Source: Micractinium sp. NFX-FRZ (lineage: Eukaryota > Chlorophyta > Trebouxiophyceae > Chlorellales > Chlorellaceae). Taken from it: 64,000 nt of DNA. The translations under genes were made by a program, and so were the position numbers. The notes under the pieces were generated by a model. It was given only the letters and a program-made list of their open reading frames with translations. It was not told the DNA's origin and did no database searches. Positions 1-11,556 of the stretch are shown here, in pieces. The stretch covers positions 1 through 64,000 of the forward strand of contig JAPTJF010000283.1 of assembly GCA_029339195.1 (NCBI GenBank), given 5' to 3'. The first letter of the stretch is position 1. Every line of letters starts with the position of its first letter.

Positions 1-4
1 GGGG

Positions 5-47
<43 letters not shown>
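1..47. repeat. Poly-G tract at the left edge
   Basis: Almost pure G with one C at position 5. The length of such a run is unreliable in most sequencing data, and its place at the very edge suggests a contig break or homopolymer artefact. It could also be a real G-quadruplex-prone tract. Confidence 0.9.
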
Positions 48-618
48 CGCACCTTCCCGTCCTGCCGGCGCCGGTGGCAACCAGCTAGCTGGCCTGCCCA
101 CAGGCTGGTCGCCACTGTGTACAGTAGGAGCCACACATCTTGTAATATCCAGTCACATGCAGTTTTGTCTGTGCGCCGAATTTCAGCTTCCTGCCAGGCA
201 GGCTGCCTGTTGGCTTGAAACGGCCCGACCCTGCCCTTGCCCACCCCGCCCCGCTGCCCACGCACCGCTCACACTTCTTTGTCACCCCATCCAGTCACCC
301 CTTTCCGGTCATTTCAGCTCCGCTACCACTACCACACTGCCCATCATCCGTGCCCACTTGTAATGTAGACATCTCATGCTTGGGAAACCATGGCGCATTG
401 CGGCAGCACGCTCAGAGATCTCCGCCACGGTGCGCCACAGTGGCGGTGGCGGCCGGGACCTTTGAAGGGTTGCAGGGCATGGCACCGGGTTACGCCGGAG
501 CCCTTGTTGCCGCAATCATCACTCAAGGCTATTAAGAGGCCGCCCACAGCCGCCAGGAGCGCACACAAGAAGGAGGGCCTCGTTTTTTGCTGCTGAGGCG
601 CCGGGGGCGCGCCCCACC
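48..618 (+). other. Upstream region of the MO25 gene
   Basis: No coding exon is recognised here. A TGTAA at 359-363 could be the polyadenylation signal of an unseen gene to the left. The rest should hold the promoter and 5' leader of the MO25 gene. The bases before its ATG (gcgccccaccATGG) are a good eukaryotic start context. Confidence 0.4.
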
Positions 619-3600
619 ATGGCGGGGCGTCTCCTTCAAAAGTTTAGAACCAAGGAGCCGGCGGCGCTAGTGAAGGAGTGCCACCAGGCCTTCCTGCGGC
701 TCCCGTTTGAGGCCAACCCGGAGCGGGTGGCAGATGAGATTGCCAAGTTGCTACACAGTATGAAGGCAAGTTAAATAGGCCCTGTACAGCGGGCGGTGGG
801 ATGGCAAGGGGATGGCCCCGTTCGGCCGGCACGCAATTGAAGCTTTCTGGGGTGCGGGCGAGACACACAAGTCCGCCGGATCGCTCTAGGTAGATTGTGG
901 CAGTCTCCGCTCGGCGGGAGGGCTTCTGGGAGGACCGGCGCCGTCGCGCCGGTGGCGGGTGCCGTCCTGCCGCAGGCCTGCCGTGGGGTTCATGCTCTGC
1001 CCCTTGCTGCTCTTGCTGCCGCCGCTGCCACTGCCGCCACTAGACAGCTTACAGGTCCTGGTTTCCCTACCATGTGGTTCCGTTGCCGCCAGCACCACCA
1101 GCTCTCACGAGCGCGCTCTGCCCCCTTAAGTGCTGGCGCGAGCGTGTGGGCCCCAGGCGTGCGCCCCTCTCAACAGCAAGCCAGGAGATGGTGCCGACCG
1201 CTGCCTGCATCCCGGACTGCACCTCACCTGCTGCTGCTGCTGCTGCTGCTTCCGCTGCTGCAGGAGGCGATGTTTGGGGAGGAGGAGGCGGGCGCGCCCC
1301 ACAGCAACAAGGAAAGCGCGCTCATCATTGCATACGAGGCCGCCTCCTCGGGCCTCCTCACAGACATGGTCACATACATCGGCATGCTGGAGTTTGAGTC
1401 GCGGAAGGACCTGGTGGGTGGCAGTCGCAGAAGGGTGGTGCATGGCACACGGAAGTGGGCCGCAGCAGTGCGTGTGAAGGAGGTGTCTGGGGTGTGGGCC
1501 CGCTGGGTGTGCGGACTGGCACAGGGAGTGAGTTGGCGGGTGGTGGGGCTGCTCACAGGCATGGTCACATGTATTGGACTGCTGGAGTGTGCGCAATGCG
1601 AGGCCGTGGTGGGGCGCAGCCGGCTGAGAACCATGGTTTGAGTTACTAAATACTACTTGGTGTGCTAGTGGAGGGTGGTGGGGCTGCGGGGGCCCGCGAG
1701 TGTGCCCTCCCTCACCTTCCCCCGCCCGCCCTCCCTGCAGGTGAACATTTTCGGCGCGCTGGTGCGCATAGAGCACAACGCCGACTTCCCGGGGCTGCGC
1801 TTCGTGCTGGAGAACGACGGCATCCTGGTCACGCTGTTCGACGGGTGCGTGGGGTTGCAGGCCGGCAGCCCTGCCCTGCCCTGCCCTGCGGGCGGGCCAC
1901 ATGCTGCTGCTGCGCGCTGCAACTCTGCGGCGGTTCCTCTTTCCCTTCTCCTGCTGGTGTTTATGTTGCGTGTCTCTGGGAGGTGCGGGACCCGCGGGTC
2001 GCGCCGCACTGCGGCGGCCAGGTGATTCCACCGCGACTGCACGCGCCCTCAAAGTCTCCGCACACCCAGTTTCCTCACTGCCCTTCACTTTCATGGGCGC
2101 AATGTGGTCTCATTCAGTTGAAAGTCTGTTGAAAACGAGGAGGAAGCGACCTGCCCTTTGTTGTGTGCGCAGGTATGAGGACCCCGAGATTGCGCTGCAG
2201 TGCGGCCAGATGTTCCGCGACTGCATACGCCACGAGCCGGTGGCGCGCCTGGTGCTGGAGAGCCACGTGTTCACAGACATGTTTGGCAAGCTGGAGCTGT
2301 CCAACTTTGAGGTGGCGTCAGGTGGGGTGGGGGCAGGGCAGGATGGGGGTAGGGCGCGTGCATGTGTGCGCCGGCAAGGCAGGGGCCGGATGAGGTGCCC
2401 TCAGCCCTGAGGCTCAGGTGGGTTGTTGAGCCAGCGCAGAGACTGACGTGCACTAAAAGAACATGTACAGGCACCGGGGAGTGGGCAGATGCATGTGGCA
2501 AGCGGAAGATGTGTGCGCCCTCCAGCTGGCCCACCCCGTCCCGCCCCACCCCACCTCTTGCTCCCTCACCGCCCCCTGCAGACGTCTTCTGCACGTTCAA
2601 GGACCTGCTGACGCGGCACAAGCCCCTGGTGGCGCACTTCCTGGCGGAGAACTACACAGAGGTGGGTCTACGGTTTAGCGGGGCACCTGCGTTTCCACGG
2701 TGGCGTGTGCCCTTATAGGGGAGGGCTGCCTAGGTGGCGCACTTCCTGGCGGAGAACTACGCAGAGGTGGGGGCACTTTCTTTTCATGGTGATGCGGCCT
2801 CCGAAGGGCTTCACGCAAGGGAGGGGTTGCCCAGGTGGCACGCGTCCCGCCGGAGTACTGCACAGGAATTGGTAGGCGTCAGGGGGCTGCTCCCTCTCGG
2901 CAATGCCCCTGCTGCAAGGTGCACTCAGGTGGTGCACGTTCTGGTGCAGGCGCTGCACGGAAGTGGTGCTGTGCTGGCAGGTGGCACGCTGAGGAGCGCG
3001 GCTGTGCCACCCAGCCCTGACTCGTTCATCCCAACTTTCACAATGCCCTTGCAGTTCTTCAAGCTGTACACGGAGCTGCTGAAGAGTGACAACTACGTGA
3101 CGCGGCGGCAGAGCCTGAAGCTGCTGGGGGAGCTGCTGCTGGACCGCAGCAACGTGAAGATCATGATGCAGGTGTGTGTGGGTTGGGGGTGGGGGTGGGG
3201 GGGGGGGGCAATTGGTGTGCTCGTGCCTGTGCACCCTTTCCTGCCCCTTCACCAGATCAAAGTTTCCCTGACCCCCTCCCCCGATGGGTGATGAACCCCT
3301 TGCCTGGACCACGCATGTCGCCTGAACTGCCCGCTTGCCCGCGGGCAGTTTCTTGCTAGCGCCATGCCGCACTCGACAGCATCTGCCTGCCTCCCTGCAC
3401 CGCCAGCCTGCCCTCCCGCCTGAGCACGGTGCGGCCTTTTGTGAGGAGGCCTGTGCCCCACAATGAGCAAGCCTGCTCTGCCTGCTGCCGGATCAACCTG
3501 TGCCACCTGCCTGCCTGCCTGTGCCGCCTGCCTGCCTGCAGTACGTTGCTGACGTGGACAACCTGTGCCTCATGATGAACCTGCTCAAGGACCCCTCCCG

Positions 3601-4750
3601 CTCCATCCAGTTTGAGGCCTTCCACGTATTCAAGGTGGGGCCTTGGGAGTGAACAGGCCTTTTGGCGGCACGGCAGACCTGCGCTTGCTTGCTGTGGGGC
3701 TGCGCTGGCGCGGCGTGCTGCGAGTGGCGCTGTCGTGTGCACATGCGTGGGCCTCTCACACGTCTCCCAAGGTGGGGCCACAACAGTGCACGGCGTGTGG
3801 TGACAGGGCATGCCCAAAGGAAGGGGGAGGGGAAGGGGACATGGCAGACTCCTGGATTGGGGGATGGGGCGGGCGACGTCCATTCATACCGAGGCCCGTC
3901 TGTCGCGGAGGGATGCAGCAGCGCGACATGTGATTGGCGCAATTCACACACACATGCCTCCTCCCGCCGCACATGTACGGCATGGGCTGCGCCGATGTGT
4001 TGTGCGCTCCTCAGTCCCCACCCTCGCACAGCTGTGGCCCGGTGTCCATGGCCCAGCCCAACACAAGGCGCCGCGCGTGGGTTGTTTCGCGGTGGCGTGT
4101 CCTGACTAGCAGCGTGAGCCCTCTCCCCTCCCATCCGGCCACCCTCCAGGTGTTTGTGGCCAACCCCAACAAGACGCGCGCCGTGGTGGAGATCCTGTAC
4201 AACAACCGGGACAAGCTGCTCAAGTATTTGGACGACTTCCACAACGACAGGGGTGAGCTGCAGCAAGATGTTTCAGTTACAAGTTAGCAGTGTAGGTGAC
4301 GGATGGCGTGACGGGGACAGTGCCGGCACATGTGCACGACGTTATTGCGCGGGTCGGTGGCGGCAGACTCCCGCACACAAGGGGGGTGGGCGGGGTGCAG
4401 GGAGGGTGGTGGCAGGAGGGTGGGTCAGCGTGGGGCGAGTTCGGCGGGTTCAGGTGGGCATGGCAGCACTGCGGGGCGACTCCCGTCGTAGCGTACCATT
4501 AGCATGACCGACCTTTGAGCGCACGCTCGTCAACCCTCTGCTCCCCCCGCACACGGCAGCCAACGCCAAGGAAGCGAAGGCTGTGGATGTCAATACTGCC
4601 GCCTCTCCCTGCCTCAAGTGCTGTTGTTCCGTTGTCATCCCCTCGGCCACCTGGCCCGCAGATGATGAGCAGTTCAAGGAGGAGAAGGCCGTGATCATCA
4701 AGGAAATCAGCCTGCTGCAGCCGCCCCCGCCCGCGCCACCGGCGCAGTAG
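619..4750 (+). CDS. MO25: MO25 / CAB39-like scaffold protein
   Basis: Armadillo-like helical scaffold. In animals MO25 binds STRAD and LKB1, and in yeast and plants it serves germinal-centre kinases in polarity and division. Nine exons join in frame: 619-765, 1264-1413, 1741-1844, 2173-2321, 2582-2661, 3055-3171, 3542-3634, 4150-4252 and 4662-4750. They give 343 residues, against 341 in human CAB39. Family signatures appear in order: ECIRHEP-like DCIRHEP (exon 4), [10 protein letters not shown] (exon 5), [15 protein letters not shown] (exon 6), [19 protein letters not shown] (exons 7-8) and [14 protein letters not shown] (exon 9). The start at 619 is the first Met of the family-aligned N-terminus. 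Intron 1 has a GC donor (AAG|gcaagt). Introns 2 and 5 contain degenerate copies of adjoining exon sequence. The C-terminal tail is proline-rich. Confidence 0.96.
1546..1605 (+). repeat. Degenerate copy of the end of MO25 exon 2, inside intron 2
   Basis: This stretch repeats about 60 bases of exon 2 (from 1351) with an offset of 196 bp. Exon 2 reads [15 protein letters not shown] and the copy would read [15 protein letters not shown]. The offset is not a multiple of three, and the copy lacks a good donor, so it looks non-functional. Confidence 0.8.
2734..2766 (+). repeat. Copy of the end of MO25 exon 5 (possible 33-nt cassette exon)
   Basis: Near-identical copy of the last 33 bases of exon 5, offset 105 bp. 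It is preceded by an acceptor-like cctag and followed by gtggg, just as the true exon end is. Reading [11 protein letters not shown], it is exactly 11 codons in phase 0, so inclusion would duplicate 11 residues without a frameshift. The nine-exon model without it aligns perfectly to the family, so it is probably skipped. Weaker, further-decayed copies seem to follow near 2829 and 2928. Confidence 0.75.
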
Positions 4751-6010
4751 CAGCAGCGCAGCGGTGCCGCCGCCGTGGCGCCGCAGCAGCAGCAGCAGCA
4801 GCGCTGGCGCCTCTGGCAGCCCCTCCTGCTGCGGCCGCTGCCACACGCAGCGCAGCACTGCTGCCACACCTTCAGCCGACGTGCATGCTATGTGTGGCTG
4901 CGCGCCGCGGCCAGCCGTGGCTGCTGCCTGGCCCCGCCACCCACAAACCCACCCCCTTGTCACGTACTGCGCTGGAGGGTGGCGCACTCGAGGCTGTGGC
5001 CTTGCCGCGCCACCCCTCATGCCCGCCCTTGCTCCTCCGTTCTGCAGCTGCCCCCCGCCGTTTCCATGCTCCTCTCCCCCAGCCTTCGCTTCCTTTTCCC
5101 GCTCCCCTCACCACCGCTCCCTACCCATTCAGTTATGCGCCTACCCTGGTGGGCTGACGCCCCGTGCATGCCGCCCCACTGCGCACCACACTGTGCTGAA
5201 CATGCGCACTGCAACAGTAACGTCTTGGCCGCTCTAGTCCAGGGCATAACATGGTCTCACAACTTGGTTGGCTACATTCAAATCCAACTGCCATGCTTTA
5301 TCCCAACCAGACAGGGTCAAGGTGACAATGAGGGTGTGGGCACTTGCGGGGCTCAAAGCGGCGACGGCGCACTCGAGCAGTCACTGGGTTCATGCGCAAG
5401 CACAGAGCCTGCCAGGCCCCAGTAATGTTAGGCGTTGTTTGTGGAGTATTTTTGTTGCCGAGTGGTGCATATTTGCTGTTGGAAGAGCCTGCAAGCTGCC
5501 CTCCAATCGCAGCGGCGGTACTGCTTGAAATACACCGGAGGCGCAGCCTCCTCCAGCCGCCTCCTTGGGCTGATGTTCAATATCGCAAGCGACCACGAAG
5601 GCTTGAGCATGATACGGCCTCGGTTTAAAGACAGGTCGAGGAGCCTGTGCGCGATGACGTCGAAAACCCTCAGCCAGTGGGCGAGCACAGCAGCGGTGCA
5701 CGCCCAGCAGACGAGGGGCATGGTACAACTGCCCTCGACGCAAGTGAGCTGCCTGTGCGACTGTCGTGACCGGTCGGCACCATTGGGCCAGTTCCCCACC
5801 TCATAACGAGCACTGCACCAGCTCTTGTGTCTCAGAATGAGTTCGTGAGGAGTTTGCGGAGGGCGGCTCGGCAGGCGCTGTCAGCCGCGGCGCTGCGAGG
5901 TGCCCCCAGGCAGTCCCAACAATTATATAGCGGGCATATATGGCGGGACCAGCGGGCGGTGCCGGCCGACGGCTTGCCCAGGCCACGCCGCCTCCATTTC
6001 GCCTGTGCAG
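4751..6010. other. Region between MO25 and the first membrane-protein gene
   Basis: Begins with the MO25 3' end and must contain the missing N-terminal exon(s) of the next gene. An interval around 5428-5806 is open on both strands. The minus reading has a hydrophobic stretch (MPLVCWACTAAVLAHWL) and could be a small exon, but nothing supports it further. No TGTAA was seen after the MO25 stop. Confidence 0.3.
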
Positions 6011-7788
6011 GGCCCACAATGCGGCTGAAGCTGATGCAGATAGGACAGCATGGGCAGTAGGGGCATTTTTCCTGGCAGCGCTGCTGGTGGGCAAGACGTG
6101 GCTCCGGGAGGGCCTCCCCGGTGAGATACAGACAGCTGGCGCCGATCACTCAAACTACCCCTGCCAGCCATGCACCCCGCCACTGCCCTGCCCAACCACA
6201 GCAGCACGCCACTCGCACGGAAGGCTGCACACAAGGCTGCCCTGCCCTGTTCCCTCCACGCACCGCCTCCAGCGTGCATGTCGCACGCGCTGCGCCCTTG
6301 CCCTGCCCGCGCTGCAGGCCTGGCAGCAGCGGCGGGCAGCCACGTGCTGCTCTCAATCGCGATAGTTGCGATGATTGGGCACAACGGCTGGGGGCGCAGG
6401 ACGTACATTGCGCACCGCGAGGCGATCACAATCTTTGGGACCCTGCACATGCAGGCTATCGCCAGGCTGTTGGGTGAGCCACGTCGCGCCATGCTGTGCC
6501 ATGCTGTGCCACGCTGTGTTCAGCCGCTGCCCCGCTGCCCCAGTGGAGCGCCCCACCACTAATGCAGCTCGTGTTATGGCCGACGTGCCCATTAGTAATT
6601 CATGTCACACTGGATGGCTGGCCAGCTGGCTGAGCTGAGCCCTGCACCCCCACAACTCACAAGCAGTCGCCACAAGCCCTGGCTTCCCCTGCAGTGCTGT
6701 ACGGGCGCTTTCATATGGCGGACCAGCACCACAACTTAACACTCATGCTGGCTCTGCTGCTGCTCACGAACGAAACGGTGAGACTGCGCACTCCCGCCGC
6801 CCTTGGTTGCCCCCAGCTGCCGCCGCTCCTGCTGCCCCCACTGCCCTTGCTGCCCCTGCTGCCAGGCGCTCGTCCTGCCGCCTGGGCTGATGCACTGTTG
6901 CTCCTGCCGCTGTCCAGCTGCGCGCTTTACACTATGCTTGCGAAGCATGCCGCCTCCTGCCCCTCCCCCCTGTGTTCCCTGCAGACCGCGCTGTGGGTGC
7001 TCCTCTACGCACTGACCATCCGACTCCGGTCCCTCCCCTCCATCCTGCTCCTCTCACTGGCCACGCTCACCTCACTCCTCATGAACGGGCGCATGTGCCA
7101 CCGGCTGCTGGAGGCCCCGGGCGTGGAAGCCCCCCTGGCAGGATCGCACAACACTGTGGCGCTGCTGCAGTGAGTGCCCGACCTGCCCGCCTGTCCGCTC
7201 GTCTGCCTGCCTGCCCGCCGGCCCGCCTGCCTGCCCGTCTGCCGGCCTGCCCGCCCGCCTGCCCGCCCGCCTGCCCGCCTGCCTGCCTGCCCCCGTCTGC
7301 CTGCCGGCCTGCCTGCCTGCCCCCCCGCCTGCCTGCCTGCTGCCGCCATGGGTTGCGGGCACAGTCGCGCTGCCGCTCTGCCGCGCCTGCTGTGCATGCC
7401 GTGGTCGCTTGCTGGCGGCCATGCCTGATGACTCACCCCAGTTGCTGATGGGTGGCCTGCGCCTCTTGTGCCCTTCCACCGCAAGTGCAGCAGCTTAGTC
7501 AGCCACCCCATCGCATCGAGGCTTGCTGCGTCAGTCCCGGAATCACCGCTGCAAGAGTGCCTGATAGTCAGCAGCTGGCTGGTGGTGGCGGCCGGCGGAG
7601 CGGTGCCCCTCTGCGTGCTCTGGCGGTTGCACAGTGCATCCGCTCGGCGCACTGAACAACTGCAGCAAGCACAGCGGGCCGGCGGGGCCGAGCATCACGC
7701 GCTGCGCCCCACGGCGAGCCTGGATCTGGTGCAGCTGCACATGGCGTCAGCTATCGTGTGGCACGCCTGCACTTTTGTATATAGCTAG
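6011..7788 (+). CDS. Multi-span membrane protein, paralogue A (5' end unresolved)
   Basis: Function not recognised. Five exons join in frame: 6011-6120, 6318-6473, 6695-6777, 6985-7169 and 7491-7788, ending in a TAG. The protein has at least four hydrophobic segments, for example AVGAFFLAALLVG (exon 1), LLSIAIVAMIG (exon 2), LTLMLALLLLT (exon 3) and WLVVAAGGAVPLCVL (exon 5). The motif KTWLREGLPG and the box GVEAPLA are shared with the next gene. Its first two exons match those of the neighbour in length (110 and 156 nt), which proves a tandem duplication. It has one intron (6778-6984) that the neighbour lacks. The first supported exon begins mid-codon after an acceptor, so at least one 5' exon is missing from this model. 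Confidence 0.8.
7172..7348 (+). repeat. Low-complexity CCTGCC/CCCGCC array in an intron
   Basis: About 175 bp of irregular cctgcc, cccgcc and ctgcctgcc units in the last intron of membrane-protein gene A. It is long and pyrimidine-rich upstream of the final exon, and it generates spurious Pro/Ala/Cys ORFs on both strands. Confidence 0.85.
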
Positions 7789-8434
7789 ATTGAGTTGTGC
7801 GTGCCGCCTTTCTTTGCGGGCATGCATGCAAGCCTGTGGGGCGATGCTGCTGCTACCTCTTCATGCCACTTGTGCGCTGCATTTTGCATCTGAAAACTGG
7901 CTCCTGAGGTGAAGGGATGCATGCACGCAGTTGCGGCAGCCCGCTGAAAGAGGCAGCCAAGAGGGAAGCAGTGCCCTCAACGGTTGCCGTGGCCAGGCTG
8001 CCGACAGTACCGCCGCAATCAAAACCTCGACATTGTGACGCCCTGGGTGACCCCGCGCATGCACGTCTTCTAGCGCCCCATCAGAACGCACAGCTGCGCA
8101 CACGAAAGCATGCTGGCCGCAGGAGCCTGTGCAAAAGCCGGTCCGGACGGTGGGGGCGGCGGGACTGAGCACCGCTCCACTCTGCCAAGCTCAAAAGCAG
8201 TCAGCGGCGTGCTTCAGATGTTGGCACACACGCCGCAGCGCTGGGCTGCCTGGCGGTCCGACCCGCTGCGGAGGTGACTGGCTTGCTCAGCGTCTCTCGG
8301 CATGTTTAAAGCTGCCACGGATATGCACGGATATGTTGGCGGCGCTCCGCGGCGCGCTCGGGGGCTGTCACGCCGCCGCAGCCCGCCGGCGGGACCGGCG
8401 GCACCGTCACGCCGCACCCCCCCGTTCCCTGCAG
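7789..8434 (+). other. Spacer between the two membrane-protein paralogues
   Basis: Contains the 3' end of gene A and, presumably, the promoter and first exon of gene B. No N-terminal exon can be assigned with confidence. A GC-rich stretch around 8330-8430 ends in the acceptor of the first supported exon of gene B. Confidence 0.35.
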
Positions 8435-10106
8435 GGTTGTGAATGAGGCTGGCGCTGATGCGGACAGGGCCGCGTTCATATTCGCCTCCGTGGCCTTTTC
8501 TCTGCTGCTCATAGCCAAAACATGGCTCCGCGAGGGCCTGCCGGGTGCGCTGCAGCGGCAGCGGGGGTCCGTCATGCAGCGGCCGGCTAAGCACCAGCTC
8601 CTTTGTACAACCTTGCTGGCCGCTAACCCAAAATCACGCTCCGCTTGCCATTCTGCTCGGCTGCACACCTCGGCATCAAGTCTGCCGCATGGCCACCTGG
8701 TCACCCAACTTTAACCCAACCCAACCCGCCTCCCGGCCCTTGATCCCTGCAGGCCTGGCGCTGCTGGCCTCCACCCATGCTGCGTTCACGGGAGCCATCG
8801 CGGCCCTGATCAGCCACCGCGCATGGGGGCGCCAGCTGTACGTGAACCATCGGGAGCTGTTTGTGCTGGCCCACTGCCTGAACATGCAGTGGGTTGTGCG
8901 CCTCACAGGCAAGTGCAATCGCACCTGAACAGCCCAGCATGAGCAGCTGTGCCCAGCAGGCACAGCGTAGCGGTGTAGGCACAGTTGCTTCATTCTGCAT
9001 TGCTCCACACTGTTCCCCCTAATACTGGGCACGCACACCAGCGCTTATACACTTGTACTTTAACCAGCTTGGCGATGGTGTAGCAGCATCTGCAGCCTCA
9101 CCAGGCCCTCTGAGGCTCGCTGTCCCTCGCTGCGCCCCAGCCTGCCGCACCCCAGCGCCCCGCCACCGCTCTCATCTTGCCCCGCGCCCGCCTCACCCTG
9201 CCCGCGCCTCTGCTGCCCCTCCCGCCTGCCCGCCCGCCGTGCCTGCAGCCGAGCACGGCGGGGTGAACACAATTGACCACCACGGGGGCAGCGCTTTGAA
9301 GCTTTTGGGGCTCATGCTGGGCCACACCAATTCCCTGTACATCTCCCTCACAGTCATCCACGCCCGCATGCTCCTCCTGCCCTCCGCCGTCACGCTTGCC
9401 GCCTGCGCCCTGTCCTCGCTGTACAACGGGGAGCGCATGTGCCGGCGGCTCCTGGATTCGACCGGCGTGGAGGCGCCCCTCGCCGAGCTGCACCACACCA
9501 TGGGCCTGCTGCAGTGAGTGGCCGCCCCCGCCCGCCCGCCTGCCCTGCCCCGCCCTGCCCTCTCTCTGCCCTGCCCTGCCCTGCTTCGGCTCCTGGAATG
9601 CGCTTCAGCATGCACGTGCGGCGGCTGTGCCTCCTGCACTCCCCGCCCACCCGCTGCATCATGCGGAGCTCCCCTCCTGTACGCCTGCCCCCGACGGCCC
9701 GCGCCCCTCTCCCCCTGTCCCTGCTTCCCCCCTCCCCCTGCTGCGGCCTGCTTGCAGCAGCGCTATCCACCCGCCAGCCACGTCAGAGGTCTTCAACACT
9801 GGGGTGACAGACCCCATGCAGCAATGCCTGGTTGTCAGCGGCTGGCTGGTGATTGCGGTCGGCGCGCTGGCGCCCTACGCCGCACTCAAGTGCCTCAACC
9901 ACAGCGCGCGCAAGCGCTTTGCGCAGCAGCAGGGGCGGCGCCAGCAGCAGCAGCAGCAGCAGCAGCAGTGGGGCGGCGACGGTGCGGAGGTGCCGCCGCC
10001 AGCGCGCACGCTGCCCTCCCAGGAGCTCAGCCTGTTGCAGCCCTACTTGCTGAGCACGATGGTGTGGACGGCGGTGTCCGGAGTAGTGGTGGTGTTCCTA
10101 TCGTGA
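8435..10106 (+). CDS. Multi-span membrane protein, paralogue B (5' end unresolved)
   Basis: Function not recognised; tandem sister of the preceding gene. Four exons join in frame: 8435-8544, 8753-8908, 9249-9513 and 9758-10106, giving 292 residues plus a missing N-terminus. Shared landmarks are EAGADADRAA, KTWLREGLPG, the WGR-Y---HRE box, RMCRRLLDSTGVEAPLAE and a final SGWLVIAVGALAPY segment. Hydrophobic segments recur at the same places as in paralogue A. It differs in having a polyglutamine run of about eight before the last segment (9943-9969), and in encoding in one exon what A encodes in two. The intron after 8908 has a GC donor (cacag|gcaagt). A transporter or channel role is possible but unsupported. 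Confidence 0.82.
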
Positions 10107-10392
10107 CTGAGGTCCCGCAAGTCTCCTTTGAGCAAGGCACCTACCAGGGGCACGTGAGTGGGGCCGCATCCACCGCCACAGCTTTGCAACGATGCGCGCC
10201 CTGGTCGGCCGGCCGCCCTTGGGTGTGCTGATTTCGCACTGATGTTTGTTTCTTTTGGTTTCTTTTTTTTTTTAAGGCCACCGCTGTATGAGCCGCTCTG
10301 GGCTATGGGGCCGCCTCTTTATCCATATTCATTCATTCCTAGCCACGGGCGCCTCTTGAATACCTTGAAAGTCTGCTTGGCCGTGCGTATCT

Positions 10393-10546
10393 TCCCCTAT
10401 CTTTTTTCTTCATCCCAGCCTTACCCTGCCAAGACAGCCCTGCCCCTATCTTTTCTCTTCATCCCAGCCCTACCCTGCCAAGACAGCCCTGCCCCTATAT
10501 TTTCTCTTCATCCAGCCCTACCCTGCCAAGACAGCCTGCCAAGAAA
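10393..10546. repeat. Tandem repeat, about 2.7 copies of a 55-60 bp unit
   Basis: Each unit has a TTTTCTCTTCATCC block followed by CAGCCCTACCCTGCCAAGACAG. Copies begin near 10393, 10447 and 10498 and differ by a few bases. It lies downstream of membrane-protein gene B, probably in its 3' flank. Confidence 0.85.
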
Positions 10547-11154
10547 ACCCTGCCAATTCCTTACGTAGCTCGTGTTGCTTTCCTTGGAATCCCCTCCGCA
10601 CCTTCCTTCCAGCTGCCGCAATTTTTTTCGTCCTTGCCAGCAGCTGTAACCATCATGCAAAGCGCGGCTAACGCAGAGGTGCGACATGGGAGAGGTGCAC
10701 GCACAGGCAGCAAGCAGGCGTATGCATGTGATGCATGCCATATGTTATGGAGCGAGCAGCGTGTCAATAGCCGGGCAGAACGGGGATGCAGCCGCCGGTT
10801 GGGTCCTGGTGGGGTGGGGGCGGCACATGCCCAACGCGCACACATCAGCAGCTGCTGCCGGGGCAGCCAGCAACGCATTGAGCGCATACACATGTCAGCA
10901 AGTTAATCAAGCTACCAAGCAGTCGTCGTGTCAGCAGTCAATCGATCTACCAAGCAGTCGTCAGGGCCCCGCACAGAGGGTGCGTCGCCATCAGGTCATG
11001 CCACAGTGTGTCGTGGCTGTGCGCTGCTCGAGCAACGGAGGGGCAGCGTGCCGTGCTGACACCCGGCTCTCAAATTTCGAGCCACAGTGGTAGCTTGCGG
11101 GGGCGCCACTTCACACACCTGCAATGCAGGCAGGCAGGGGCAGGGACGGGCAGG

Positions 11155-11162
11155 CGGATGGG

Positions 11163-11193
<31 letters not shown>
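11155..11193. repeat. (CAGG)n microsatellite
   Basis: About nine uninterrupted ggca/cagg units in intergenic DNA. The same tetranucleotide forms the longer array at 33068-33140. Confidence 0.9.
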
Positions 11194-11195
<2 letters not shown>

Positions 11196-11508
11196 GGTGG
11201 GGAGGGCGGCTGTGTGGCTTAGCAGGCAGGTGGGCGGGGAGAAGCATGCATGTCGTCAGGGGTGGCCCAGGAGCAGCAGCGCGGGTCCACGTGCACCAGC
11301 TCTGACAAAGGCATGAATCCGCATCCTTTGTGGAAAGTGCCAGTCAAAGAGTGCGCTGTCGTTCAGGGCGCCTGTCTCCTCCAACACACATCCACAGCTC
11401 TTCCACCCGCGGTCCTGCTGACATCACCCCCTCCTCTGTTGTTCCAGTCCCCTAACTTGCTGCCATGCCCGCCAGCGGGCTACGTCTGGGGTGCGCCTTC
11501 TGGGGCAG

Positions 11509-11556
11509 TCATCCGGAAACTGGAGGGGGGGTTTCTCAACCTTGGGTGGCATTGGG
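11509..11556 (-). repeat. Inverted dispersed repeat, arm 1
   Basis: The reverse complement of this stretch matches 13497-13544: both contain CCCCCCTCCAGTTTCCGGAT preceded by CCAATGCCACCC. The left neighbour (11478-11505) also resembles 13590-13625, but in direct orientation, so the pair is rearranged and not a simple palindrome. Confidence 0.75.

Noticed and set aside
1126..2094. 322-codon minus-strand ORF over MO25 exons
   Set aside because: Shadow of the plus-strand gene, which is confirmed by nine in-phase exons and family length.
5428..5806. Small ORFs on both strands between MO25 and membrane-protein gene A
   Set aside because: One could be a real exon, but no splice-compatible frame, homology or repeat support could be found for either strand.
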